Below are positions 50,301-61,200 of a stretch of DNA of 64,000 nucleotides, in pieces. A program made the position numbers and the translations under genes. Position 1 is the first letter of the stretch. Every line of letters starts with the position of its first letter. The notes beneath the pieces were generated by a model, which worked only from the letters and a program-made list of their open reading frames with translations, was not told the origin of the DNA and searched no databases. Source of the stretch: Oasisia sp. SBJ-2009. Taxonomy: Eukaryota > Annelida > Polychaeta > Sabellida > Siboglinidae. Location: positions 44,328,878-44,392,877 of the forward strand of contig OZ024856.1 of NCBI GenBank assembly GCA_964017155.1, written 5' to 3'.

Positions 50301-53300
50301 GTGATCAATTGTTATTATTAAAAGCATTTGTAGAGCGCCGTATCTCTGGGACCATTCCATTCATAGCCATGCACACACATTACACACAATAAAATGTACA
50401 CAGACTCATAATAGTTTAAAAGAAAAAATTCTAAAATATTTACGTATGGTAAATTTGTTAATTATTTTTTTAATAAAAAGTTAGAAATATATGTATAGCA
50501 AGTAATTAAAAGATAGAATATTGTTTCTAAGATATTAAGGCAAGACACGGCAGCTCAAATGACCTTTTTTGAAAAAAAATATCAAAAACGTGTTTTTGTC
50601 GTTTTCTAATATTTGTGTATGTTTTCTATCAATAAAGTTCACTTTTATAACAATTACATACCTCTAAATGACCTTTTTGCGATAATAAAATGAGCCCCTA
50701 TCAATTATTAAATCCATTTTATTTTTGAAGACGCAGGATCTGTTGGAAAATACGCGATGTTTAGACCTTAGTAACGCCACCGTACATTCACCGTTCGCCA
50801 TGTTGTTTGGTACGAATAGAACCGCCAATCTGTCCTCTAACTGCTTACGTAGGCGGTATCCCCGGCCGTATTTACGGGAAATCCCAGTAAATGCAAGCTC
50901 AGTTCTACCGACGATCTCCTTATTTGGCGTTCGCCGTTGTGACACGTCACGTCACTTTCGGGAAGTTCCGCTGTGCGCGTGGCCGGCGCGTGGCCGGCGG
51001 TGACCTGGATAATTCCATATAAGGAGTTGCGCGTACCCATAGTTCACCATGTTGCCAACCCGTTGCCATTTCCGAATATAAACATCATGGCGCCTAGCTA
51101 AAGCTTCAACGAAATTGTTATGGATTGTGTCGTTGCCAAACGTTATAAATTTACCGCAAGGCGTGAATTTAGTCAGGGAAAGAAATGGAAAGCCCCACAA
51201 CTGCGGGATGCATGTGCAAAATGGGATTTTTAAGCGGCAAAACGGCGTGTTTCGTCGGAAATGTCACTGTGCGTAATCACCGTAGTCGTCGTAGACGACA
51301 GCTTGGCGGTGACGATGCCGAAGGTGGCTGCGGGGAAGACGGACATCGAACGGTGTTAGAAATTATTGCCTGTAGCGTGCAGCCGTGCACAGGAGTATTC
51401 GTTGCCGGCGACAGCTTAGCGCCGACGGCCATAGGTTGAACGGGAACCCGGGGATCGTTGGTGGCGTTTGCAGCATGGCCAAACTTGGGTGTTGTTTTTG
51501 CATATTGGAATGGATCCGAGTATTTGCAGAATTGTCAGTTGCAGTTGTTGATCAATTTGGCTGGTGTGTTTTCAGTCAGTATATATCTTTGGGTTTATCT
51601 TTTGGATTAAATAAGTTAGAAAATTAAGCTACATGATTATGTTTTATGTGAGTTATTACTTAGCTGTTAGACTTCAGCCTCACAGTTATGGTCTACAAAT
51701 TTTTCAATATCAATATGTTAGTAATAAATAATTGTATTTATGGTAAATGGTACCTCATAATCATATGTTAATTATATTGTTTTACAGTGTTTTTTACATA
51801 CAAACACATGCATGCATAGTACAATTTTACATTCCATTAGACAAATTCTTTTTTATTGATACATGATATATTTCACTTCGGCTTCATCTCCTCAATGGTG
51901 CTTGATCCTTCTTCAGACAGTGGATTGTTCCCATTGCCAAGTTGGTAAAGTGCTGCATTTGAGTTCTTGCATGGATGATTGCAGAGGTTTTGCTTTGTTA
52001 CTGCAGTTGGTGTCCTAAAATATCCAGAAATTGGTGACACAAACTCATCACCAACACTTGAGACTGCCATGACTTCTCGCAATCAAGGACACTCTGGAGC
52101 TGTTTTTTAGTCGAAACTTGCTCCTGTCAGCTCAGTGTCTGGTCGTAACAGCCATGTCATTGCCCTCATCATGCAGTTGTTAGTGCTATTGACTGTGTTC
52201 CTGTTTGGTAATGGTTTAGCTGTTCCTGAGACTATAACAAACATAGATAATACATTTTTGAGGCATTGCTGAACAAAGTCAGGTTGCTGAAATACCATAC
52301 GACGTGACTAGGCACAAACTGCATATGACTTGATAGCAAGTTAATTATTGTTAAACAACGTTCTACTTGCTCTATCAATCCTCACTGATGATACCAGATG
52401 TATAACAGAACATTTTAAACTTTACGATATTAATAGTAACAAAATATTTTCTGAAACCATGGCCAAATTGTTACTCAAACTTTGACGGCCATTTGCAGAA
52501 AATGCATTTTTCCGAACTTAGACTCCATGCATCTCTGGAAGTATACAAGCTATGCTAATGATGTTTATATTATTGCATTCTGCATTACTTTCTTCATGCA
52601 ACTACAACGAGATATTTGTAAAAATTTGCTTAGATATTTTGCAAAATGTATACTTATATATAAAAAATCACTTCAAAAAAATATATATTAAAAAAAATCA
52701 AAATAAAATATAAAATTATGTAATATTCAAAATATCTCGTTGTAGTTGTGTAATATAAGGTAGTCTAAATAGGATAGTGAAAGAATTATCATTGTATGTT
52801 CTACAGTAATGGCTGGGTACGGTGCACAAAATTTGCAATATTTAACCATTATGGCGGCCATTTTGTTTGGTTACCATGGCAACGGTGGGTCCGAGTGAAA
52901 AAAGTTCCAAATATTTTTTATTCCCAATGACATACCCGTTCTAACTGGATAGATAAGTTTATCAAAATTGTTAAATTAAAAAAATACCCTATTAAGCTGC
53001 AGTGTCTTGCCTTAAGACAATTGCATAAATATAAATAGATAAGGTAAATTAAAAAAGTAAAATGTTATAATTATTATACAATAAAAATAATAATGCAGAA
53101 ATTAAGTAAAGAAATATTAAGTTATTGAGAAAAAATTATGATTATAATATTAACAATTCATAAAATATGCAGTCTGTGGTTTGATTTAATTAAAAAAATT
53201 GATTAAAATTTCTTGGTTGCATGATTAAGATTTTGAATGTAAATGTTGTGGAAAAGATCATGCTCAAATGTCAGCATAGTGTTTTTAATGGACGCCCGGA

Positions 53301-53892
53301 GAACGTAGAAATGTCTTGGAATTTTGTTGTTACTTGGGTGTTTGAAACACCCGAATAACAAAAGAAATGCAAGATATTTCCACGTTCTCTGGGCATCCAT
53401 TAAAAATGCAAAAACATCCGAGTAAAACAAAATCCAAGACATTTCTACTTTCTCTAGGCGTCCGTTAAAAAACGCAAAAAAAAAAACACCCAAGTAACAA
53501 CATTCCAAGACATTTCCACGTTCTCTCGTCGTCCGTTAAAAGCGCTATGCCAGCGTTTGAATAAAAAAAAATTTCAAGACATTTCCACGTCTCTGGGCGT
53601 CCTTTAAAAAATGCTACACCAACATTTGAGCGTGACAAAACTAAGTGCCGTTGTGTTTGTGTCTCAGGAGCAAAACAAGCGGATAGAGATGAAGTGGCGC
53701 TTCAAGACGTGGCCCGCAGAACACTACTCAAATGTCGTGTTAGAACTGTCCGAGAAAGAGGACAGGACAGAACTGTCTGTGAGGCAAACCGGCATCCCCG
53801 AGTCTGACTACGACCGCACCGTGCAGGGCTGGAACCAGTACTACTGGGAGAGCATCAAGGTGACGTTTGGGTTCGGAGCCCACATCTATTGA
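32371..53892 (+). CDS. AHSA1: Activator of Hsp90 ATPase (Aha1 family), complete 9-exon gene
   Basis: Exons: 32371-32450, 35880-35959, 41020-41130, 41338-41423, 46074-46194, 48212-48297, 48719-48853, 49744-49845, 53668-53892. They sum to 1026 nt, 341 aa plus TGA (human AHSA1: 338), all phases consistent. Aha1 binds the Hsp90 middle domain and stimulates its ATPase in the cytosol. Visible: the N-terminal extension (residues 1-20) typical of animal AHSA1, the NxNNWHW motif at 21-27 (last Trp codon split by intron 1), RKAKLIFFYEW at 73-83 (the RKxK Hsp90 contact), then the C-terminal START-like domain from about 205 (TRSAVSADAQKGGKF, MKWRFKTWP, QGWNQYYWESIKVTFGFG). Start codon context is strong (ACGATGG). 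A heat-shock element lies upstream. Introns are full of transposons and minisatellites. It is convergent with USP34, the position held in human by AHSA2P, so AHSA1 versus AHSA2 naming is arbitrary here. Confidence 0.96.
32451..35879. other. AHSA intron 1
   Basis: 3.4 kb; about half is the hAT-like element at 33336-35003. Short repeated GGGAGAA.TCTCC motifs occur at 33165-33205, outside the element, and a related GC-rich stretch at 34740-34820 lies inside it. No other gene seen. Confidence 0.7.
33336..35003. mobile_element. hAT-like non-autonomous DNA transposon
   Basis: Terminal inverted repeats CAGGGGTAGAAATA (left) and the complement of CAGGGGTCGAAATA (right), followed by related subterminal sequence (CTGGCAGTC... 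at both ends). Flanks are AATATATA and ATATATAT, so a 7-bp ATATATA duplication is possible but unreliable in AT-rich sequence. No transposase reading frame. Confidence 0.75.
38155..38202. repeat. 6-bp imperfect repeat (AATGCC/AAAGCC/AAAGGC)
   Basis: About eight units inside the inner hAT element. Confidence 0.85.
38927..39020. repeat. 9-bp tandem array (ATCGAAGGT)n in the inner hAT
   Basis: About ten copies next to the right terminal repeat; the unit contains GGTATCGAA, the core of the terminal inverted repeat. Confidence 0.95.
40797..40906 (-). repeat. Dispersed short repeat, copy 1
   Basis: In reverse complement it matches 46272-46388: TTCTTATATA..., GGACTGCTCAAAGC.CTTTA, GGCAGACCTGTTCA, CTCTGGGAAG. 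Looks like a short interspersed family; a partial third copy (TTTGTAGAGCGCCGTATCTC) is at 50328-50350. Confidence 0.7.
41926..46085. repeat. 36-bp minisatellite spanning the intron 4/exon 5 splice acceptor of AHSA
   Basis: Unit TTATCTTTAGTGTTTGTGTC + TGTAG|GTGAATGTCAC: 25 bases of intron end plus the first 11 bases of exon 5 (exon 5 starts at 46074). About 104 regular 36-bp copies from about 42343, preceded by longer, more diverged units. Variants (CACTT/CAATT, CTTTAG/CTTCAG, TTTGTG/TTCGTG, TGTCTG/TGTATG) mark sub-families. The array fills about 90% of intron 4. As 36 is divisible by 3 there are open frames of about 1200 codons on both strands; these are artefacts. Confidence 0.97.
46272..46388 (+). 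repeat. Dispersed short repeat, copy 2
   Basis: AAGTTCTTATATAGCGCAGT...CGCTCAAAGCGCTTTACAC...; the reverse-complement relative is at 40797-40906. Confidence 0.7.
46612..47667 (+). mobile_element. hAT element with BED-like zinc-finger exon
   Basis: Inverted ends CAGGGTTCGCACAG and complement of CAGGGTTCATACAG, with an exact 8-bp duplication ATTCTATG at 46604-46611 and 47668-47675. An open frame at 46883-47095 encodes GNCKFRDLWLVDTKGKD...AVCNVCKKRTRR, the pattern of the N-terminal zinc-finger region found before hAT transposases. The catalytic part is missing (1056 bp in all), so it is a deletion derivative. Subterminal GAATGTTCTTGAATTTGATT repeats occur on both sides. Confidence 0.9.
49102..49720. 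repeat. 22-bp minisatellite in AHSA intron 7
   Basis: About 28 copies of GATGGCACATGAGGCCACGT + GT, ending 23 nt before the exon 8 acceptor. Most copies contain the palindrome CACGTG. The unit has no stop in several minus frames, giving spurious open frames of about 220 codons. Confidence 0.96.
50535..53015. mobile_element. DNA transposon with TTAA duplication (piggyBac/Kolobok-like), degenerate
   Basis: TTAA + GGCAAGACACGGCAGCT at the left and the complement of GGCAAGACACTGCAGCT + TTAA at the right, 2.5 kb apart. TTAA target duplication is the mark of piggyBac and Kolobok families. Several minus-strand frames (50664-50945, 50952-51200, 51873-52082, 52107-52298) look like remnants of one broken protein, but I cannot assign a transposase. 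Confidence 0.8.
53280..53625. repeat. About 80-bp tandem repeat with one inverted copy
   Basis: Direct units start CAAGACATTTC.ACGTTCTCT then GGGCGTCCGTTAAAAA; the first unit (53286-53345) is in reverse orientation, so the first two can pair. The array ends about 45 nt before exon 9. Confidence 0.75.
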
Positions 53893-54505
53893 GGCACTCG
53901 TTCGACTAGTGTGTGGACTGTTAAGTTAAATCCGTGAAGGTGATCGGTTGGTGGGGCCTGCGAACTGGAGGTGTATAGTGTTATATCTTAACTTATGGCA
54001 GAGTTGTGCGTGCTTATGGATGTTTATTTCCTGATGTTACTGATGGCATTTTTCTAGATTGGATTATAGCAACACAGACTTATTTCAAAGCTATATGCTT
54101 CAGTAAGGACGTTTTGTTACTAGGATGTACACTGCATTGTATGTGTGGATTGCTGCGATGTAAAGCATGACTAAAAGCCAGTTGTCAACATCATGAGATT
54201 GACAATGTTAATTACAAAACAAATACCACATTTGGATGGTGATATTTGCCACAGTTACCCTTGATGACACTTTCTCATTTGTTGTACCTTAAAGGTGACT
54301 TCAGTGTACATAAACAATATTAGCAATTTTGTCACATCAGTCAACGTGCAACGTTTGTAAGCTGTGTCTTTAGTGGCTGCTGTATCAGTGGTCAGTCCCG
54401 TCTATACACATGCCGTGTGTGTCTGTGTCTACGCATGCCATGTGTCTACACATGCCGTGTGCAGCTGTACGCATGCCATGTGTGTCTACGCATGCCATGT
54501 GTCTG

Positions 54506-54931
54506 TAGCGTGTGGGTACCTTTCATCGACAGGGTCCCTAATGATCGACCGTTTCATAAATGCAACAAATTCAGTGATTTGGTGTTGACTGTTACTGTAC
54601 TAATATAGGCTTAATTGTTTATGTGTAAACAAATACGCGAACTGATGTCATGGGCGAATAAAATCATTGTTGACACATCATTACTCAAGTTTATGTGCTG
54701 AACCGTGAACGGTCGATCATTAGGGACCCTCCTGTGACCTATTGGGTGAGAAGGTAATCAGTGCCGGTATTTTGTCACCAAACTGTATCAAACTATTTTT
54801 TTGTGTTTGTAGAAATCGTCAATGAATATGCTTTGAATAGAGAATAATTTAAATTGCGTAACTTTACATCAAAGGCGAATAAAACGCGGAAAACTACGCA
54901 AAAACGGTCGATCATAGGTACCCCGACGCTA
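54506..54931. mobile_element. Miniature element in the AHSA 3' flank
   Basis: Ends TAGCGTGTGGGTACC and complement of TAGCGTCGGGGTACC (possible TA duplication). Inside, AGGGTCCCTAATGATCGACC (54531-54550) recurs inverted at 54711-54730. Confidence 0.7.
54657..54662 (+). terminator. Candidate AHSA poly(A) signal AATAAA
   Basis: 765 nt after the stop codon and inside the miniature element at 54506-54931; a further plus-strand AATAAA is at 56213-56218. Confidence 0.45.
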
Positions 54932-56249
54932 TGCATGCTTTGTTGTGTCACTAGTTGGGACGCACAATCAAGTGCCACACAGTTGGTTGTGAAGGTGACA
55001 GTCTCCTGTTATAAGGAGCACTTCAGCTGACATTTTATTTGAGTTTACGAAGTGGTGTCTCAAGGCGTGTGTTGACTGAGCTCACGTAAGACAGTTTTTT
55101 ACTGTAATTGTTCGAGATATTTCCCTGGGGAGTCGTATTGTCGGTGTTGTGTGTTTTGAGTACGAAACCACTGGAATCAACATGTTTACCTGAACTATTT
55201 TGTGAGATGTCAAATCATACCCTGCTGGCTTGTACATTCATGCTGGTATCTGGGTGATTGTTAATCACATCACCAGAGTCACTAGACGGAAACCTGCATT
55301 CCTTGTTCTGTTTGCTTTAGAAATCAGGTGAGAAATGACAGGAACAGGAAATGTTGTGAATACTTTGTTTACCCATAATAAAAAGTTATAAATCTGTGAG
55401 ATTCGTTTTAGTTTTTTTCCTGTGGTGAGTGAGATTTGTTTTAGATTATTTGTGTAGCCATCCCCGTAACACAAAAGTTGCTTGTTGGAATGTAGGGCAG
55501 ATTCTGTTTTTTAATAGTTACAACCAAAATCATGTAATTGCAGATACTGCAACCTGACTAGCAGTAATGGAATAGTAATGACTATTCAGTTACAGCCATG
55601 GAATGGACTGACTGTCACTGAGAAAGGTTTAACTACTGTAGGGTGGGGTGGATAAGAGGGGGTTACTGCCTCTACTACGGGGTAGTAGAGGACGTGTTGA
55701 CTTCAAGGGTAAAAGCTCCCATATCACAGGTTTTTGACGTTATCCATAGAACAAGGGCCAGCATTATACAAATATTCCCTTGACAAGGCTATCACTTCCA
55801 AGGAACTCTCCCTTGTACAAAGCAAAGTTTCTATTGCAGCATTCATGGTTACCTATCAAGTGTATATATCAGCAACTACTCCGGAAAAAATGGTGTGGTC
55901 AATTTTGCCACAAGAAGTCAAATCTTCCAACCCAAGAGGACCTCTTAATAACTTACAGCCTGTTTTATGAGATAGACAAGAAACAGGAAATAATGTCACA
56001 AATTTGTCCCGTTTTATGAGATAGACAAGAAACAGGAAATAATGTCACAAATTTGTCCCTATATCAACTTATTATCAAGGGTATACTTTGCTATTTGAAG
56101 TAAGGGTAGTGCCCCCACCCCTGTACCCTCACCGCCCAAGTCATTAAATAAATTACATTTTGTCAAGCAGGCAGCCCTGCCATTGGTTGGCGTGTCTTGA
56201 TGTTAACAATTCAATAAAGACACATCCTATGTTTATCTACATTAACAAC

Positions 56250-56255
56250 TTTATT
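56250..56255 (-). terminator. Candidate USP34 poly(A) signal (AATAAA on minus)
   Basis: TTTATT on the plus strand, about 2 kb downstream of the USP34 stop and 32 nt from the plus-strand AATAAA at 56213, so the two transcripts may end back to back or overlap slightly. Confidence 0.35.
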
Positions 56256-58270
56256 ATGTGTACATGGTACATGATACTTCCTCCATTCACTGCACCGGAT
56301 GTGGAGGCAACACACGAATACTAATCATCAGAACAGTTACCATATCTCACTTACAAAACCACACACAACTATGTACACGTCGACATTATAGGCACGTCTT
56401 TTCTGAATCCTACCAAATCACATTTCGTCACAAACTGGAAAATGCCCATTTAAAATAGCCACTTTCTGACAGTACATAACGCTTGGTAGGGAACAAGCAT
56501 TGGCAAACTTACTTTAGACTTCTCATATCAATACACATTTACGTAGAGCAGAAGACAAACAACAGCCATACAGAAAGGTGAAAGGGCATCCACTGGCTCT
56601 TGTCATGTGATTACCTTTAAATGTGTTATTGTACCCAGTATAAGGACGTGTAACTGAATACTCGCACACACAAATTCACAAGTTTCACTCGTACATGAGA
56701 TCACCAAACCTTTCAGTCTGCGACAACCGATATTCCCATTTTGTGATTCTTAAATACATTCTTCTGTAATTCACATACTCTGGTCATCAAATTGGTCCTA
56801 ATAGCGAGTCAATTTCCGTGAGTGCAGTTGTGGACTACACCTGACGCTAGCAGAAAACAGGATGAAGAATGTGCCGATAAATGACGTGATACTTGAGACT
56901 GTTGCAATCCCAAATTATTACGGCAGGGTCTTTTTACATTAATTACTATCACTTACTAGTTGGTACAGCAATTTCTTCCCGTGTGATATAACATTACAGT
57001 GACGACCAACCACCCCACATAAGGATGTATTTTGTGAACCTGCTACCACCTTTGGTTTCATGTTTTAATCCGATTTCAGATGTTGCACAGAACAGGACCA
57101 CTGGTACTGGCATTGTGCAAGAAACTAGTTGTGGAACCCCCTACGATTGGTTACTTAGGACGCAGGCCATGCATTTGGAATGTGCAGAGTCTTCCAAAAA
57201 TATGCATTTGTGAACAATTAAAACGGCCCCCCTAAACACATTGGCAGAAGCATGGCACATCGACCAGTGTAATAAAAGGTGACCATACTTGTGACATTTG
57301 CCACATGACATGGATCCTTACATGTTCATACTTGTACACGGGTTGTACATATTCCACACAGCCGCATCGTAACTCTTTGGCCAACGCAAGTCGACAGGGA
57401 ATTGTACCAGAACCACCCGAGAGCAATTCCATCACTGAGCTATTGATTTAATAAACATCACCCAGCATATGTGACAATAGATAGCTGTTGAATCAGCCCT
57501 GTTCAATCGTACAGTCAGGTCTATCTCTTTTGCCACTGGCAATGCTTTCGGTCCAGGTTACTTGCCATCAGAAATCTAGCTCTCCTTCGTTCTCTGTGCC
57601 TGTGTTCACGGTCAACCAAGCTGTCACATCTGCTCACGCTTACTGCATCAATTTATATATTTCATAATTTTTCGTTTCTAATTTCTACCTGGGTCATGGT
57701 TGAAGACGTAACAATGATGATCATAATAAAAATAGAACTTTGTAACATGTATGAAAATAACACGGTTCATACAATAAAATTCTACTCTGCAGTAGCAAAA
57801 TTAAAAGCCCGTGACAATTCCAGAAACACGTTTATGTAGAGATCTGTGCAACAAACAATGGCAAAATGTCAGTGGCACGTAGCCATCAGTGTAGCAAGTT
57901 TCACACTGGTTGGGAACTCAAGCAATTAAGGTCTCGAATGAGGATAACCATTACGTGTTTTGAATAAGTTTAACATGACTGCACAGCTGATTTCACTGTT
58001 CACAACATGCACAACTGTGTTTAAATGAAGACGCTCGTACACGTGCTGAGTAATCATCAAGATATACACACGGTGATGTACACACCATGTAGTCACCATT
58101 ACCAGTAACTGACACAGTCACTGTGCATTTCTTCCTAATATCCTTAACCAGTACCTGTCTGGGCCACTGTATATTTGTTTCTAATACCACCACCGATGGT
58201 AGTTCCCGCACAGCTTCTGCCCTCGCTCTTCCCCCAGTGTCCCTGCTCCCCTCGCGTCCCTTTCCCTTCC

Positions 58271-61200
58271 CTATACCCGTTTCTTAAGCATATTAAATAT
58301 CAGCTCCGTGTTCTTAATGACCATATCCAACATGGTCGGCTTCTGCTTGGGCACCGACCGCTCCCTCCGACCGACATCTGACGACTTTGTCGCTGCCGAT
58401 GTCGACGCTGTATCGACATCCTCACTGTCAGAGTCACTACCGTCGGTGTGTCGAGTCTTTGACTCTTCCGCCGATTTCGCCCCGTCCTCCGCCAAACACC
58501 CCGCAAAGGGGCTTGGCGATCGTTCCCGCCACTTCTTATGGGGGGAGGGGGGAAAGTCCCGGCTGGTGGAGGGTTGGGGTGACTCCCCCCGAGTGTCCTG
58601 ACTCGTCGACGCCCGCGGACTACTTTCCGATTCGTCCTGTGTCCGTTTCGGCGAACTAGACGGTGTCGTTTCTCGCAGCACATCGTCCGACATAGGGTTA
58701 TCACCACCAGATGGCGCTGTAGGCAAGCACTGGTCATGTGACGAGTCTGTTGCCGGGGGGCTGTTCGGTGTTTCTGTGGTTGTCGCGTCGTCGGTACTGT
58801 TGCCCGATATCGTCTTTCTCCGTTTCGCCGGAAGCTCGACTGAAAGGGTAAACAAAGTTATACGGCAGGGTCTCTTGTGACATGGTTTCTCATAGATGTG
58901 ATATTTTGTAACTTTAGAACCCGTTCGCTGTACATTTAAATGAAATTACTTTAGTTCCTTTTAAAACTATTTCTGTCAAAAATAGGCAAAACAATTTCAT
59001 GCATGTAAAGTTCTATTTTGTATTCTTTTAATTCTCATGAGCATGTATGCAAATGTCATATGCTTAAGTAATTATTTTATGGAATATCTGCTACATGTAC
59101 ATGTAAAGCACCCTGAATAGTTTTTAACTAAATATGGCACCATATAAGTACATTTATTTATCTTTTATTACATATCCTGTAAATGGTACATTCTCATGTT
59201 CTGACAATGACTTTTCAAACATTTCATCCTTCCTCCTTAAACCAGTCCAACCTCCTCACCAGTGTCAGTGTCCGCTGTCTCCGTCTGTGCGGGGGTGCCT
59301 GCGTCCTCCGTGGCCTCCTGGGAAGGCTCCCTGCTGCGCCCCCTGGCGGCCCGCTCCTGCTGGAAGGGACGGCAGAAATGCTGGATGTAGCGGAGCGAGT
59401 CGAGGAGCAACGGAGGCAGCTGCTGCGGCTGCTGCACGGAGAAGATGAGGAGGAGAGCTCTCAGGTCCTGCAACAGATGGCAAGTGTCAACACGAGTGTC
59501 AGAATGTCAACACACGCCAAGTGTCAACACTTGTGTCAACGTAGACGTGTCAGAGTGTCAACACATTGATGTCGACGTAAACACACAGCAAGTGTCATCA
59601 CTTGTGTCAACATTGATGTCAGAATGTCAACACACAGCAAGTGTCAACACAGACATGTCAGAATGTCAACACTACGTATGAGCCGCGTCGCGCCCTGCGA
59701 TCTGCAGACACCGCTCATTCTCCCGTGCTGGACCAACTCTATGGAGCGCACTACCTCAGGATTTGCGTTCCACAGAGTGCATGAACACATTTAAAGCGCA
59801 CCTTAAGACATTCTAGTTTAAAATTGCTTTTAATGTCTAGTTCCTCTGTACCTTTCAGATCGATATTAATGTTTTAAGTAGCACAGCCAGCATATAATCC
59901 AAATTATTTATTAATTGGTTTTAGATTTAGATATACATATTCAAACTTTTTACTTGTATTATATTATATTTACTTCTTACAATGTGAACACTACTGAACA
60001 GAGTTTGTACTTTGGATTTTAGTGTATAAATAAAGTGCATTATTATTATTACTGTCAACATAGTCATGTCAGAATGTCAACACATAGATGACAGTGTCAA
60101 TGCACAGCAAGTGTCAACACCAGTGTCAACATAGGTGTCAGAATGTCAACACATAGATGGTACACAGCAAGTGTCAACACTAGTGTCAACATAGATGTGT
60201 CAGAATGTCAACATACAGATGTTGGTGTCAACACACAGCAAGTGTCAACACTAGTGTCAACATAGATATGTCAGAATGTCAACATATATATGTCGGTGTC
60301 AACACATGTTTGTGTCAACATAAATGTCAATACACAGATGTTAGTGTCAACATATACGTTAATACAAAGGTAGGTGTCAATGGAGGTTTCAACAGTTGTC
60401 AGGGCACTAGCACAAGTGAAATAATCCCACAGTGTGTCATTTGAGTGTCCACAACGAGACGTCGTCCATGTCAACTCACCCCATTGACCCGGTACATCAG
60501 CTTGTTGACGTCACCGTTGGATGTGACATTCTCCATGGCTGACCGGTCAGCAGCGATGGACGACACAAGACTCTCCATGAGAGACTGGCACTGCTCATTC
60601 AACACCTGCTGGTACACCTGTAACACAACACTCGGTGTCAGAGATTGACACTGTTCATTCAACACCTGTAACACAACACTCGGTGTCAGAGATTGACACT
60701 GTTTATTCAACAACTGTAACACAACACTCGGTGTCAGAGATTGACACTGTTTATTCAACACCTGTAACACAACACTCAGTGTCAGAGATTGACACTGTTC
60801 ATTCAACACCTGTAACACAACACTCGGTGTCAGAGATTGACACTGTTCATTCAACACCTGTAACACAACACTCAGTGTCAGAGATTGACACTGTTCATTC
60901 AACACCTGTAACACAACACTCGGTGTCAGAGATTGACACTGTTCATTCAACACCTGTAACACAACACTCAGTGTCAGAGATTGACACTGCTCGTTCAACA
61001 CCAGTAACACAACTCTCGGTGTCAGAGATTGACACTGCTCGTTTAACACCTGTAACACAACACTCGGTGTCAGAGATTGACACTGCTCGTTCAACACCTG
61101 TAACACAACACTCGGTGTCAGAGACTGACACTGCTCGTTCAACACCAGTAACACAACACTCGGTGTCAGAGATTGACACTGCTCGTTCAACACCTGTAAC

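Larger units (their letters stand above)
49846..53667. other. AHSA intron 8
   Basis: 3.8 kb, largely the TTAA-flanked transposon (50535-53015), then a tandem/inverted repeat (53280-53625) up to the exon 9 acceptor. Confidence 0.7.
53893..58270. other. Convergent intergenic region: 3' UTRs of AHSA (+) and USP34 (-)
   Basis: No coding sequence supported. A TACGCATGCCATGTGTGTC-type short repeat lies at 54400-54500, a miniature element at 54506-54931, and a 59-bp direct duplication at about 55963-56060 (GAGATAGACAAGAAACAGG). Candidate poly(A) signals are listed separately. Confidence 0.6.

Noticed and set aside
58300..58737. Minus and plus frames overlapping the last USP34 exon
   Set aside because: Alternative frames of a GC-rich exon; the spliced frame ending at 58271 fits upstream phases and the homologous KRRK segment.
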